A stretch of DNA of 64,000 bases from Psychrobacillus antarcticus (GTDB lineage Bacteria > Bacillota > Bacilli > Bacillales_A > Planococcaceae). The stretch spans positions 1 to 64,000 of the forward strand of contig NZ_JAIZDB010000038.1 of the NCBI RefSeq assembly GCF_029533155.1, read 5' to 3'. The notes beneath the pieces were generated by a model, which was given only the letters and a program-made list of their open reading frames with translations, searched no databases and was not told the DNA's origin. The first letter of the stretch is position 1; the number at the start of each line of letters is the position of its first letter. Positions 31,178-39,625 of the stretch are shown here, piece by piece. Made by a program: the position numbers and the translations under genes.

Positions 31178-32296
31178 ATGAAAGAAACAAATGGGCAACA
31201 TATTATTTCCCTTTTTGAACAATGGGCACCAAAATCTTTGGCAGTCGATGGGGATCCAGTAGGTTTACAAATTGGTACGCTAAATAAATCAATCACAAAA
31301 GTGTTGGTTACTTTAGACGTGAATCTGGATACAGTAGAAGAAGCCATTCAAAATGGCTGTGAGCTTATGATTGCTCATCATCCTCCTATTTTTCGAGGAT
31401 TGAAAAATATGCGAACAGATTTACCTCAGGGATTATTAATCGAGAAACTGATCAAGCATGATATTGCGGTATATGCTGCACATACGAATTTAGATATTGC
31501 TACAGGTGGAGTAAACGATTTACTTGCTACTGCTTTGGAGTTAGAAAATATAGATATCCTAGAGCAAACTACCTCCGAACAACTGATGAAGTTAGCAGTA
31601 TTTACGCCTAAAGAGTCTACAGAGGAAGTAAGAACTGCATTAAGTGTTGCTGGAGCAGGCGAAATTGGGGATTATCAGTCTTGTAGCTTTACATCTTCAG
31701 GAGAAGGTAGGTTTAAACCTTCAGACGCAGCAAACCCTTACATTGGTCAAGCGAATGAATTGTCATTAGTGGAAGAAGACAAAATAGAAGTAATTTTTCC
31801 TACTTCGATGAAAAATAAGGTTTTAAAAGCTTTACTGGCCAATCATCCATATGAAGAGCCTGCATATGATTTAATATTGTTGGAATCAGAAGTAAATCAA
31901 CTAGGTCTAGGAAGAATTGGTATGCTGCCTGAAAAACGGACATTGGCTGAATATGCGCAAGTAGTAAAACAGCAGCTAAATGCGCCTTTTGTTAGAGTTG
32001 TAGGCGATTTAACAAAGGAAGTTCAGAAAGTAGCGGTACTTGGTGGAGATGGCAACAAGTATATCCAGACAGCTAAACGAGCAGGAGCAGATGTATTTAT
32101 AACTGGCGATTTATATTTCCATGTAGCCCAAGATGCAGAAGCTATTGGATTAGCTGTTATCGATCCTGGACATCATGTAGAACAAATCATGAAAAATGGA
32201 GTCGCGGAGTATATGACAAAGGTTTGCAATCAGAACAAACTCTCCGTTGAATTCATCCCATCAAACATTTCAACGGAGCCTTTTCAACTAATTTAA
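31178..32296 (+). CDS. yqfO: Nif3-like dinuclear metal centre protein YqfO
   Basis: YqfO belongs to the Nif3/DUF34 family, often annotated as GTP cyclohydrolase 1 type 2, with an uncertain physiological role. The 372 residues contain metal-ligand motifs MIAHHPPIFRGL, AAHTNLDIATGGVND and VIDPGHHVEQI, and the central CutA-like insertion domain (about 130-230) present in the long Bacillales form. It overlaps functionally with trmK, 2 bases upstream. It has no ordinary terminator; a repeat-borne hairpin 125 bases downstream may end the transcript. Confidence 0.94.
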   Translation: MKETNGQHIISLFEQWAPKSLAVDGDPVGLQIGTLNKSITKVLVTLDVNLDTVEEAIQNGCELMIAHHPPIFRGLKNMRTDLPQGLLIEKLIKHDIAVYAAHTNLDIATGGVNDLLATALELENIDILEQTTSEQLMKLAVFTPKESTEEVRTALSVAGAGEIGDYQSCSFTSSGEGRFKPSDAANPYIGQANELSLVEEDKIEVIFPTSMKNKVLKALLANHPYEEPAYDLILLESEVNQLGLGRIGMLPEKRTLAEYAQVVKQQLNAPFVRVVGDLTKEVQKVAVLGGDGNKYIQTAKRAGADVFITGDLYFHVAQDAEAIGLAVIDPGHHVEQIMKNGVAEYMTKVCNQNKLSVEFIPSNISTEPFQLI

Positions 32297-32345
32297 TCAG
32301 GGGAAAATAAGAAAAACCTGGCAAAAAACGCCCGGTAATTTAGGA

Positions 32346-32523
32346 TCTAAACCTGTTTCTACTTTTTTTGAAGGGCTTTGGACAGACTTATTGCTATATA
32401 ATTACCGTTTGATTTTTTAAAGATGCTGGTCGTGACTGAAGTCACGACCAGCATCTTTTTTTCTCGGTAATCTTATGGCTATTGACTGTCCGTCGCCCTT
32501 CTACAACTTCTAGAAACAAGTTA
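32346..32523 (+). repeat. Foldback repeat with terminator-like core, copy A
   Basis: The whole segment folds back on itself. Outer arms (AACCTGTTTCTAC at 32349 and GAAACAAGTT at 32513, GAAGGGC/GCCCTTC, GGACAG/CTGTCC) enclose CTATATAATTACCG/CGGTAATCTTATGG, which enclose a perfect 17-bp core: AGATGCTGGTCGTGACT, GA, and its exact complement (32420-32455), followed by TTTTTTT. It begins 50 bases after the yqfO stop in the sense orientation, so the core should act as its terminator. Copies B (36964) and C (54322) share the sequence. Confidence 0.85.
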
Positions 32524-32845
32524 GTTCATTTTTTGTTAACTAAAGAAATGCTAAATTCCTATATAGAGAAGTGGGAGAAAGATGACAGTCTAAGTACGCG
32601 ACATCGTGTCGCAACGACTGCCTGACCCGCATCGTGCGGGCCTGAAGATGCAATTTCGTTCGCTATTTCGCTTCTTTATTTAGTAAATACTTACTATTTC
32701 TCATTATTTCCACTTGTGTAAAAGAAAATCTACAATTTCATCTTCATTACAGTATAGTGTCTCTAATTCAACAGACGATTTTATCCCTATATTTACTTGG
32801 ACTACTCTTATCATCTAAGCGAAAAGCTATGCTATATCTTATAAT
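32524..32845. other. Inner spacer of composite repeat A
   Basis: No gene is visible. The segment is clearly homologous to 37140-37497 in repeat B but diverged. It contains two small GC hairpins with TCG triloops, CGACA/TGTCG (32600) and CCCGCA/TGCGGG (32627), inside otherwise AT-rich DNA. Copy B has a 40-base insertion between these two hairpins. Confidence 0.6.
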
Positions 32846-33040
32846 AGAGTACTACTCACATAATTGATTGTAGTGAAGGTCGGCGACTCCAGCGGGATTA
32901 GCTTGAGCTGAAGACCCCGCAGGAGCTTGCGACGAGGAGGCTGAAGCCAAGCCCGCGGAAAGCGTCCGACTGAAACGGAAATCAGTAGTATTATTCTTTC
33001 TTTCTTTCAAGTCCCATGAACTCAGCTTACATGGCACATT
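32846..33040 (+). repeat. GC-rich repeat module with ACTACT ends, copy A
   Basis: The module starts AGAGTACTACTCACATAATT, continues GATTGTAGTGAAGGTCGGCG with a purine-rich GC core (CCCGCAGGAGCTTGCGACGA, CCCGCGGAAAGCGTCCGAC) and ends GAAACGGAAATCAGTAGTAT. The two ends are imperfect inverted repeats (ACTACT/AGTAGT). Related copies with the same ends lie at 7222, 37498, 53980 and 54158. It has no coding content. Confidence 0.8.
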
Positions 33041-33056
33041 TTAATATACTTCATAT

Positions 33057-33087
33057 AAAAAAGCTGCTCACTATTGAGCAGCTTTTG
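33057..33087 (-). terminator. Terminator of ispH
   Basis: AAAAGCTGCTCA and TGAGCAGCTTTT form a perfect 12-bp stem around CTAT, one base past the ispH stop. It has A and T runs on both sides and could work in both directions. Confidence 0.88.
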
Positions 33088-34065
33088 TCATTTAACTGTA
33101 TAGGGTTCGATACGATCTACCGGTTTTGGTATTTTAATTTTAGGTAGAATCTTTTCAGGCAGTGTTTTTTTCGTTATATCATGAGTTGTAGGATCTTTTG
33201 GGTCATACTTCTCTAGAAAATGAATAACTTCTTTTACAATAGGAGTAGGTGTGGAAGCACCTGCTGTGACAGCTACATGAGCAATGTTGTCCAACCATTC
33301 TAATTTCAGTTCAGAAATGTCGCCAATGCGGTAAGAAGGAGTTCCGGCGATTTCCTCTGAAACTTGTGTCAGTCTATTAGAGTTATTACTCATTGGATCG
33401 CCAACTACTATTAGAAGTTCGGCTTCTCCAGCTTGCTCAGCGACCGCTTCTTGACGAACTTGAGTGGCTAGACAGATTTCTTTATGAACTTCTATATGTG
33501 GGAATTTCTCTTCTAATTTTTTCATTAGATCAACAACATCCCACTGAGACATTGTAGTTTGATTTGTAACGAGTAATTTATCTGTCGTGATAGTTAAATT
33601 CTCAACGTCCTCTAATGTCTGAACTAGATGAACTTTGTCAGGTGCTACTCCAATGGCACCCTCTGGCTCTGGGTGTCCTTTTTTACCGATATAAATAATG
33701 TCATAGCCTTCAGCCGTTTTTTCTTCAATAAGGTCATGGGTAACTGTAACATCTGGACAAGTAGCATCTATTGAAACAAGACCCTTTTTACGCGCTAATT
33801 CTTTTACTTCTGGAGAAACACCGTGCGCGGTAAAAATAACCGTACCTGTCTCTACTTTAGATAATATATCTAAGCGATTTTCTCCGTCTAAAGTAATTAT
33901 TCCATCCATCTCAAATGCATCTGTTACATGTTTGTTATGGACGATCATTCCCAAAATATATATAGGCCTTGGAAGAGATTTGTCTAATGCAGCATTACGA
34001 GCAATGATCATTGCATCCACTACACCGTAACAGTATCCTCTAGGCGAAATTTTTTGTACTAACAT
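33088..34065 (-). CDS. ispH: 4-hydroxy-3-methylbut-2-enyl diphosphate reductase IspH
   Basis: IspH makes IPP and DMAPP in the last step of the MEP isoprenoid pathway with a 4Fe-4S cluster. The three cluster cysteines are visible in [22 protein letters not shown] and [12 protein letters not shown]. Other family parts are the AHGVSPEV loop and [11 protein letters not shown]. The 325 residues fit the Bacillus form (YqfP). GGGAG lies upstream on the minus strand. IspG, the preceding enzyme, is also in the window at 41438. Confidence 0.97.
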   Translation of the reverse strand: MLVQKISPRGYCYGVVDAMIIARNAALDKSLPRPIYILGMIVHNKHVTDAFEMDGIITLDGENRLDILSKVETGTVIFTAHGVSPEVKELARKKGLVSIDATCPDVTVTHDLIEEKTAEGYDIIYIGKKGHPEPEGAIGVAPDKVHLVQTLEDVENLTITTDKLLVTNQTTMSQWDVVDLMKKLEEKFPHIEVHKEICLATQVRQEAVAEQAGEAELLIVVGDPMSNNSNRLTQVSEEIAGTPSYRIGDISELKLEWLDNIAHVAVTAGASTPTPIVKEVIHFLEKYDPKDPTTHDITKKTLPEKILPKIKIPKPVDRIEPYTVK

Positions 34066-34132
34066 TTTACGTAACTCCCTTCAATACGAGCATACTCATA
34101 TTATAACGGAGCACGATGATGATTACAAAAAA

Positions 34133-34630
34133 TTAAATTGGAGGCTGAAAGATGCGAGGCAAGGATGCTCCATTTGTGACAGATGCTACGGTGCTAGCTG
34201 ATCTGGCGGCTGTGGATGCAGCGGAAGCACCGGCAACAGCAGTCGTAGCAGCTGGTACAGATTGAAAACCACGGTATAATTTCAACAGAGCTGGTACATT
34301 TTGTATCATAGGGGCGAATTGTCGGACCATAGGTGTAAGTTGCTGAGCTGTATTTAAAAATTTGTCGGCTGTTTGTAAGTAACCCATTGTTTTGGACGCT
34401 GGTTGACCCTGTTGGAAGCCTCCCGTGGGAGCTGACTGAAACTGACTAAAAAAATTAGTTGCTGGTCCTGCAGGGGAAGGGGCAGCTGCAGGTGGTGGTT
34501 GTGGAGCCCCTTGATTCCCTCCCCAAAAATCGAACGAATTGGTTGGGGCATTTTGAGGGCTAGGATTAGACGTGCCAAAAAAATCATTTCCCCGATTTTG
34601 GGCGAATGGATAAAAAGATTGGTAGCGCAT
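34133..34630 (-). CDS. yqfQ: YqfQ-like (VrrA-type) protein
   Basis: The 165 residues have a low-complexity Pro/Ala/Gln/Asn-rich N-terminal half (APQPPPAAAPSPAGPATNFF) and a C-terminal part with TADKFLNTAQQLTPMVRQFA and VPALLKLYRGF, typical of YqfQ/VrrA proteins. The start is at 34630, with AAAGGAG properly spaced; a longer frame to 34696 adds residues without an RBS. It is divergent from cshB as in B. subtilis. Its function is unknown; the family is reported mainly in spore-formers. Confidence 0.8.
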   Translation of the reverse strand: MRYQSFYPFAQNRGNDFFGTSNPSPQNAPTNSFDFWGGNQGAPQPPPAAAPSPAGPATNFFSQFQSAPTGGFQQGQPASKTMGYLQTADKFLNTAQQLTPMVRQFAPMIQNVPALLKLYRGFQSVPAATTAVAGASAASTAARSASTVASVTNGASLPRIFQPPI

Positions 34631-34733
34631 TTTTTCATCTCCTTTCGAACAACAAAGACTATTATATTCTATGCAAATTATACGTTTTATGTACAATCGT
34701 GGTACAATAAAGAAATGTGAGGGAGTGACGTAG

Positions 34734-36032
34734 ATGTCAAAATATACAGATTATAGTTTTCAGCCTTTTCTACAAGATGCAATAGAAAAATTAGGCTTCC
34801 AGGAACCAACGCCAATTCAAAAAGAAATTATTCCGCTTATTTTGAAGGGGAAGAGTGCGATTGGTCAAGCTCATACCGGAACAGGAAAAACACATAGTTT
34901 TTTGATCCCAATTGTTGAAAAAATAGATGCTAGTAAAAAAGAAGTACAAGCAGTTATTACATCACCAACAAGAGAGCTTGCAACACAAATTTATAAAGAG
35001 TTGAACAAGTTAGTAGAAGGCACAGAAATTCAGACGAAATTATTTATCGGGGGGACGGATAAAGCCCGTTCAATCGAAAAATTAAAAACGCAACCACATA
35101 TTGTTGTGGGAACACCAGGTAGACTTCGTGATCTTACAGTTGAGCAAGCATTACTTGTTCATACTGCAAATATTTTAGTAGTAGATGAAGCTGACTTAGC
35201 TTTTGATCTTGGTTTTATTAATGAAATCGATCAATTTGCATCTCGCATGCCAGAGAAATTAGAAATGTTTGTATTTTCTGCTACAATTCCAGAAAGTTTA
35301 CAACCTTTCTTAAAAAAATATATGGACTCACCAGTTCATATAAAAATAGGCGAGAAACGTCGAGTAGCAGAGGGTATTGAATTTATTGTAACTCCTGTTC
35401 GAAGCAAATCTAGAAAGAAACGTTTGCTGGATGTTATGGCAGGTATTAATCCATACCTAGCTATTATTTTTGCAAATACAAAATCACATGCTGATGAAGT
35501 AGCAAAGTATTTAGAAGGTAACGGAGTTAAAGTTGGCGTAGTCCATGGGGATATATCACCTCGTGATCGTAAACGTGTAATGAAACAAATCCATGAACTA
35601 GAATTTCAATATATTGTAGCAACGGATCTAGCTGCACGCGGTATTGATATTCCTGGAGTCAGCCATATTATCAACTATGAACTTCCAGATGATTTAGAGT
35701 TTTTTGTTCACCGTGTAGGAAGAACAGCTCGTGCTGGATTGACAGGTATTGCTATCTCATTATATGAACCATCGGATGAGGATGCTTTAGTTCGTCTTGA
35801 AAAAATGGGTATCCCCCTTGAACATAAAGATGTGATCGACGGAGAATGGTCAGAACTTAAAGAGCGTCACGCACGAAAAAACCGTACGAAAAATGAAAAT
35901 GATATAGATGCAATTGCTAAATCCAAAGTACGTAAGCCTAAAAAAGTAAAACCAAACTACAAGCGTAATATGCAATGGGAAATGGATATAGTGAAGAAAA
36001 GAGAGAGACGTATTAAAAACCGCAAGAGATAA
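34734..36032 (+). CDS. cshB: DEAD-box RNA helicase CshB
   Basis: CshB (YqfR) unwinds RNA and assists cold adaptation and ribosome assembly. The 432 residues contain the Q motif (GFQEPTPIQKEII), motif I AHTGTGKTH, Ia SPTRELATQ, motif II VVDEADLAF, motif III SAT, and motif VI HRVGRTARAG, ending in a lysine/arginine-rich tail (VRKPKKVKPNYKRN, KKRERRIKNRKR). GAGGGAG precedes ATG. nfo begins 12 bases after the stop, giving the conserved cshB-nfo unit. Confidence 0.95.
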   Translation: MSKYTDYSFQPFLQDAIEKLGFQEPTPIQKEIIPLILKGKSAIGQAHTGTGKTHSFLIPIVEKIDASKKEVQAVITSPTRELATQIYKELNKLVEGTEIQTKLFIGGTDKARSIEKLKTQPHIVVGTPGRLRDLTVEQALLVHTANILVVDEADLAFDLGFINEIDQFASRMPEKLEMFVFSATIPESLQPFLKKYMDSPVHIKIGEKRRVAEGIEFIVTPVRSKSRKKRLLDVMAGINPYLAIIFANTKSHADEVAKYLEGNGVKVGVVHGDISPRDRKRVMKQIHELEFQYIVATDLAARGIDIPGVSHIINYELPDDLEFFVHRVGRTARAGLTGIAISLYEPSDEDALVRLEKMGIPLEHKDVIDGEWSELKERHARKNRTKNENDIDAIAKSKVRKPKKVKPNYKRNMQWEMDIVKKRERRIKNRKR

Positions 36033-36044
36033 GGAGTTGCTATT

Positions 36045-36929
36045 GTGTTATTAGGTTCACATGTTTCAATGAGTGGAAAAGAAATGCTGCTGGGTTCGAG
36101 TAAAGAAGCTGCATCATATGGTGGAAATACTTTTATGATTTATACAGGAGCACCACAAAATACTAGAAGAAAACCAATTGAAGAATTGAATATTGAAGCT
36201 GGTATCGCTCATATGAAAGAAAATGGGATGTCCAATATCATTGTACATGCTCCTTATATTATCAATTTAGGGAATACGACAAAACCGGAGACTTTTGCTC
36301 TTGGGGTTGAGTTTTTACAAAAAGAAATTGAAAGAACTGCGCATATAGGCGCAGCTCAAATTGTATTGCATCCAGGAGCCCATGTTGGAGCTGGAGCCGA
36401 TGCTGGTATAGCAAGAATTATTGAAGGTTTAAATGAAGTGTTAGCAACTGATTTTCCCGTTCAAATAGCTTTGGAGACAATGGCTGGAAAAGGGTCAGAA
36501 TGTGGTCGTACTTTTGATGAACTTGCACAAATTATTGATGGTGTTGTAAATAATCATCGATTATCCATTTGTATGGATACTTGCCATATTCATGATGCTG
36601 GTTATGATATCGTCGATGATTTTGATGGTGTCCTAAATGAGTTCGATAAGATAATTGGTATTGATCGATTAAAAGTACTTCACATCAATGATAGTAAAAA
36701 TGTTCGTGGAGCAGCAAAAGACCGACATGAAAATATCGGTTTTGGGGAAATTGGATTCGAGGCATTGCAATATATTGTGCATCATCCACAATTGATAGAG
36801 CTACCGAAAATTTTGGAAACACCATTTGTTGGTGTAGATGCTAAATCGAAGGAAACACCATACAAATATGAGATTGAAATGCTTCGTACTAAACAGTTTA
36901 ACCCAGAAGCTATTGATGCATTACGTTAA
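36045..36929 (+). CDS. nfo: Deoxyribonuclease IV (Nfo)
   Basis: Nfo is an AP endonuclease that cleaves abasic sites; in B. subtilis (YqfS) it protects spore DNA. The 294 residues form a TIM barrel with metal-ligand motifs [52 protein letters not shown] and DRHENIGFG. The start is GTG with AAGGAG upstream. The hairpin of repeat B, about 90-140 bases beyond the stop, is the only terminator-like structure downstream. Confidence 0.96.
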   Translation: MLLGSHVSMSGKEMLLGSSKEAASYGGNTFMIYTGAPQNTRRKPIEELNIEAGIAHMKENGMSNIIVHAPYIINLGNTTKPETFALGVEFLQKEIERTAHIGAAQIVLHPGAHVGAGADAGIARIIEGLNEVLATDFPVQIALETMAGKGSECGRTFDELAQIIDGVVNNHRLSICMDTCHIHDAGYDIVDDFDGVLNEFDKIIGIDRLKVLHINDSKNVRGAAKDRHENIGFGEIGFEALQYIVHHPQLIELPKILETPFVGVDAKSKETPYKYEIEMLRTKQFNPEAIDALR

Positions 36930-36963
36930 GAAAAACCGAGCCCATGCTCAGTCCTATTAGTTC

Positions 36964-37139
36964 AAGACCTGTTTCGATCGTTTTCGAAGGGCTCTGGACA
37001 GACTTATTGCTATATAATTACCGTTTGATTTTTAAAGATGCTGGTCGTGACTGAAGTCACGACCAGCATCTTTTTTTCTCGGTAATCTTATGGCTATTAA
37101 CTGTCCAGAGCCCTTCTACAACTTTTAGAAATAGGTTAG
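36964..37139 (+). repeat. Foldback repeat with terminator-like core, copy B
   Basis: It has the same architecture as copy A: GAAGGGCTCTGGACAG and CTGTCCAGAGCCCTTC form a perfect 16-bp outer stem, enclosing CTATATAATTACCG/CGGTAATCTTATGG and the identical 17-bp core hairpin (37035-37070) followed by TTTTTTT. In copy A the outer stem is imperfect. It begins 35 bases after the nfo stop in the sense direction. Confidence 0.85.
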
Positions 37140-37497
37140 TACATTTTTGGTTAACTAGAGAAAAGCTAATTTCCGATATCGAGAAGAGAGATGATGACAG
37201 TTTAAGTACGCGACATCGTGGTGCTTCTTCGCAAAGCTCGGCCCAAAATATAAAAATATTTCGCAACGACTGCCTGACACGCATCGTGCGGGCCTGAAGA
37301 TACAATTTCATTTGCTATTTCGCTTCTTTATTTAGTGAAAACTTACTATTTTTCTTTATTTACACTAGTAAAAAGGAAATCTACTTGTTTGATCATTCAT
37401 TACAGAAAATTACCCCTAACTAGGCAGTAGGTTTTATTACAATATTTAATTAGTCTACTATTATCATCTAATCGATAAGTTATGCTTAATCTAATTG
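37140..37497. other. Inner spacer of composite repeat B
   Basis: This spacer aligns with 32524-32845 but carries an extra 40 bases at 37219-37259 (GGTGCTTCTTCGCAAAGCTC onward). AT-rich, with no gene seen. Confidence 0.6.
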
Positions 37498-37605
37498 TTT
37501 AGTACTACTCAATATATTGATTGGAGTGCACGAAGGCGTCGCCACACGATGTGGCGCTCTTAGCCTTTGTCCCTTTACCTGTAACGGAAATCAGTAGTAT
37601 TATTG
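37498..37605 (+). repeat. GC-rich repeat module with ACTACT ends, copy B
   Basis: The ends match copy A (TTTAGTACTACTCAATATAT and GTAACGGAAATCAGTAGTAT), but the GC core is replaced by a hairpin cassette: AAGGC, GTCGCCACA, CGA, TGTGGCG, CTCTTA, GCCTT (37531-37567). The same cassette occurs at 54091-54132 and, reversed, at 7336-7390. Confidence 0.8.
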
Positions 37606-37647
37606 CATTGCAATTATACCGAAGAAATTCAAAGGCATTATCTTCTT

Positions 37648-37917
37648 TCATCCAAAAGAAGATGGTGCTTTTTCTTTTATTTCTTTATAAAGGTCCATTG
37701 CACGCTGTTCTCCAAGTATTATTATTAACTTTTGTTGAATTGCGAGTGGAACCCCGAAAACAAGCCAGGAAAGTGAGATTTCTTTTAAAAGTGGATGAAC
37801 ACTTTTCAATTCTTTGTCGGACAATTGTATATCAAACCCTTTTACAATTGTTTTAAACTCTTTTAAAGTACATGTTTGTAGCTGTTGAATAAATTTCTGG
37901 ATATCCGTAAAAAACAT
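37648..37917 (-). CDS. yqfT: DUF2624-type small protein (YqfT position)
   Basis: The 89 residues (FFTDIQKFIQQLQTCTLKEF through LIIILGEQRAMDLYKEIKEK) are a helical soluble protein. Length, sequence style and position between nfo and the zinc transporter genes match YqfT. The start is uncertain: ATG 37917 directly abuts GAAAGG, and a TTG at 37929 has no RBS. It is divergent from znuC. The function is unknown. Confidence 0.65.
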   Translation of the reverse strand: MFFTDIQKFIQQLQTCTLKEFKTIVKGFDIQLSDKELKSVHPLLKEISLSWLVFGVPLAIQQKLIIILGEQRAMDLYKEIKEKAPSSFG

Positions 37918-37935
37918 CCTTTCAAGCAATTTTTA

Positions 37936-37964
37936 TTTACACATGGGAAATTATACACTATACT
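37936..37964 (+). promoter_or_regulatory. Promoter of znuC-znuB-zur
   Basis: TTTACA (37936-37941) and TATACT (37959-37964) are 17 bases apart, just ahead of the Zur operator. Confidence 0.65.
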
Positions 37965-37974
37965 AATACTTTGT

Positions 37975-37995
37975 AAATCGTAATCATTCTTAATT
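37975..37995 (+). promoter_or_regulatory. Zur operator of the zinc uptake operon
   Basis: AAATCGTAAT, C, ATTCTTAATT: the left half is a perfect Zur half-site and the right half a partial one in the expected inverted spacing. It lies 11 bases past the -10 box, in the repression position, and the regulated operon encodes zur itself. Confidence 0.75.
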
Positions 37996-38012
37996 AGAAT
38001 CGAGGAATTATA

Positions 38013-38780
38013 ATGGCAACCCCGTTGATCAACTTACATAATATTTCGTATCAATACGAACAAACTAAAGCGTTAATCGATATTAATTTAAAGATTGAAG
38101 AAGGTGACTTCCTAGCAATTATCGGACCTAATGGCTCAGGGAAATCTACATTATTGAAAATAATCCTAGGGTTATTAAAGCCGACAAAAGGAGAAGTACT
38201 TCTTTTTGGAAAGCCAGTACCTCAGTTTAAAGAGAAAGAACGCATTGGGTACGTATCTCAAAAATCAAATTCCTTTAATACAGGTTTTCCAGCTACTGTA
38301 ACAGAGGTAGTAAGAAGCGGTTTAGTAAAGAAAATAGGATTATTTCATCGATATCCAGCTAACGTTAATAAAGAAGTGAAGACAGCACTAAAATCAGTAG
38401 GTATGGACGAATTCGCTATGAAAAATATAGGTGAACTTTCTGGAGGGCAACAACAGCGTGTCTTTATCGCAAGGGCGTTGATCAGCAATCCAAATGTATT
38501 AATACTAGACGAGCCAACAGTAGGGGTAGACAGCAAAAATGTAAAATCGTTTTATCATATGTTAAGTCACTTAAATCGGGAACATAATATTACGATTGTT
38601 TTGGTTACACATGATGTCGATGCCGTTTCAAAAAGTATTAGTCATGTAGCCTGTTTAAATAAAAGAATTCATTTTCATGGCTTTAAAAACGAGATGGATC
38701 AGATGAGTGATGAACAATTAGAGGCTTGGTATGGTCACGCAGTTCGTAAAGTCGATCATCAAAGTGAGGTAAAATCATGA
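38013..38780 (+). CDS. znuC: Zinc ABC transporter ATP-binding protein
   Basis: ZnuC (B. subtilis AdcC/YceA type) powers high-affinity zinc import. The 255 residues contain Walker A IGPNGSGKST, the Q-loop GYVSQKSN, the ABC signature [16 protein letters not shown], Walker B VLILDEPTVGVD and the switch histidine VTHD. CGAGGA precedes ATG. The stop overlaps znuB as ATGA. No zinc-binding lipoprotein gene (ZnuA/AdcA) is present here; it must be elsewhere. Confidence 0.94.
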   Translation: MATPLINLHNISYQYEQTKALIDINLKIEEGDFLAIIGPNGSGKSTLLKIILGLLKPTKGEVLLFGKPVPQFKEKERIGYVSQKSNSFNTGFPATVTEVVRSGLVKKIGLFHRYPANVNKEVKTALKSVGMDEFAMKNIGELSGGQQQRVFIARALISNPNVLILDEPTVGVDSKNVKSFYHMLSHLNREHNITIVLVTHDVDAVSKSISHVACLNKRIHFHGFKNEMDQMSDEQLEAWYGHAVRKVDHQSEVKS

Positions 38781-39625
38781 TTGAGTCCATTTTCCAGTAT
38801 GAGTTTTTACAAAATGCCTTTTCCTCGGGCTTAATCATTGGTTTTATTGCTCCATTATTAGGTGTTTTTATCGTTGTGCGTAGGCTCTCGTTAATAGCTG
38901 ATGCACTGAGCCATGTGACACTTGCTGGTATTGCAGGAAGTTTGTATTTAAGTCAATCTGTAGGGGCACTAGCTTCACTAAACCCACTGTATTTAGGGAT
39001 TGTAGCATCGGTAACTGGCTCATTGTTTATTGAAAGATTAAGAAGATTATATAAACACTATGAGGAACTTGCGATACCAATCATCATGTCTGCAGGTCTT
39101 GGTTTTGGTGCAATCTTCATCTCATTAGCAGAAGGATTTAGTTCTGACTTATTCGGTTATTTATTTGGTTCTGTATCTGCTGTAAGTCGTCAGGATTTAT
39201 GGATTGTTATAGGTATTGCGGTGATTGTGATCGTATTTTTAAGTTTATTTTTTAAAGAATTATTTGTCCTTTCTTTCGATGAGGAATATGCGAAAGCATC
39301 TGGTCTTCCAGCTAAATGGATTCATGTATTATTTATGATTGTAACTGCATTAGTTATAGCGGGGTCGATGCGGATTGTTGGTATCTTACTAGTGTCGTCC
39401 CTGATGACGTTGCCGGTAGCTGCTGCGATGCGTATTTCCAAAAGCTTTAAGCAGTCAATTTTCCTTTCAGTATTATTCGGTGAGTTGGCGGTCATTATCG
39501 GTTTAATAAGTGCATTCTATTTAAATTTAGCTCCAGGTGGAACAATTGTTGTCACATCGATTATTATTTTACTTCTAACTATTTTATCGAAAAAGCTAGA
39601 GAGCAAGGGAGTTGTTTCAGGGTGA
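38777..39625 (+). CDS. znuB: Zinc ABC transporter permease
   Basis: The 282-residue ABC-3 family membrane permease has about eight helices starting FSSGLIIGFIAPLLGVFIVV and the coupling segment ALSHVTLAGIAG. It overlaps znuC by 4 bases and zur by 4 bases (GTGA), so the three proteins are made in a coupled manner. The genomic partner zur strongly favours zinc over manganese as substrate. Confidence 0.94.
   Translation: MIESIFQYEFLQNAFSSGLIIGFIAPLLGVFIVVRRLSLIADALSHVTLAGIAGSLYLSQSVGALASLNPLYLGIVASVTGSLFIERLRRLYKHYEELAIPIIMSAGLGFGAIFISLAEGFSSDLFGYLFGSVSAVSRQDLWIVIGIAVIVIVFLSLFFKELFVLSFDEEYAKASGLPAKWIHVLFMIVTALVIAGSMRIVGILLVSSLMTLPVAAAMRISKSFKQSIFLSVLFGELAVIIGLISAFYLNLAPGGTIVVTSIIILLLTILSKKLESKGVVSG

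Noticed and set aside
32852-33037. A minus-strand open frame within the GC module
   Set aside because: It is generated by GC-rich repeat sequence and is not preserved in the other copies.
37521-37856. A 111-codon plus-strand frame over the repeat and yqfT
   Set aside because: It starts in the repeat module and is antisense to yqfT; no coding features.
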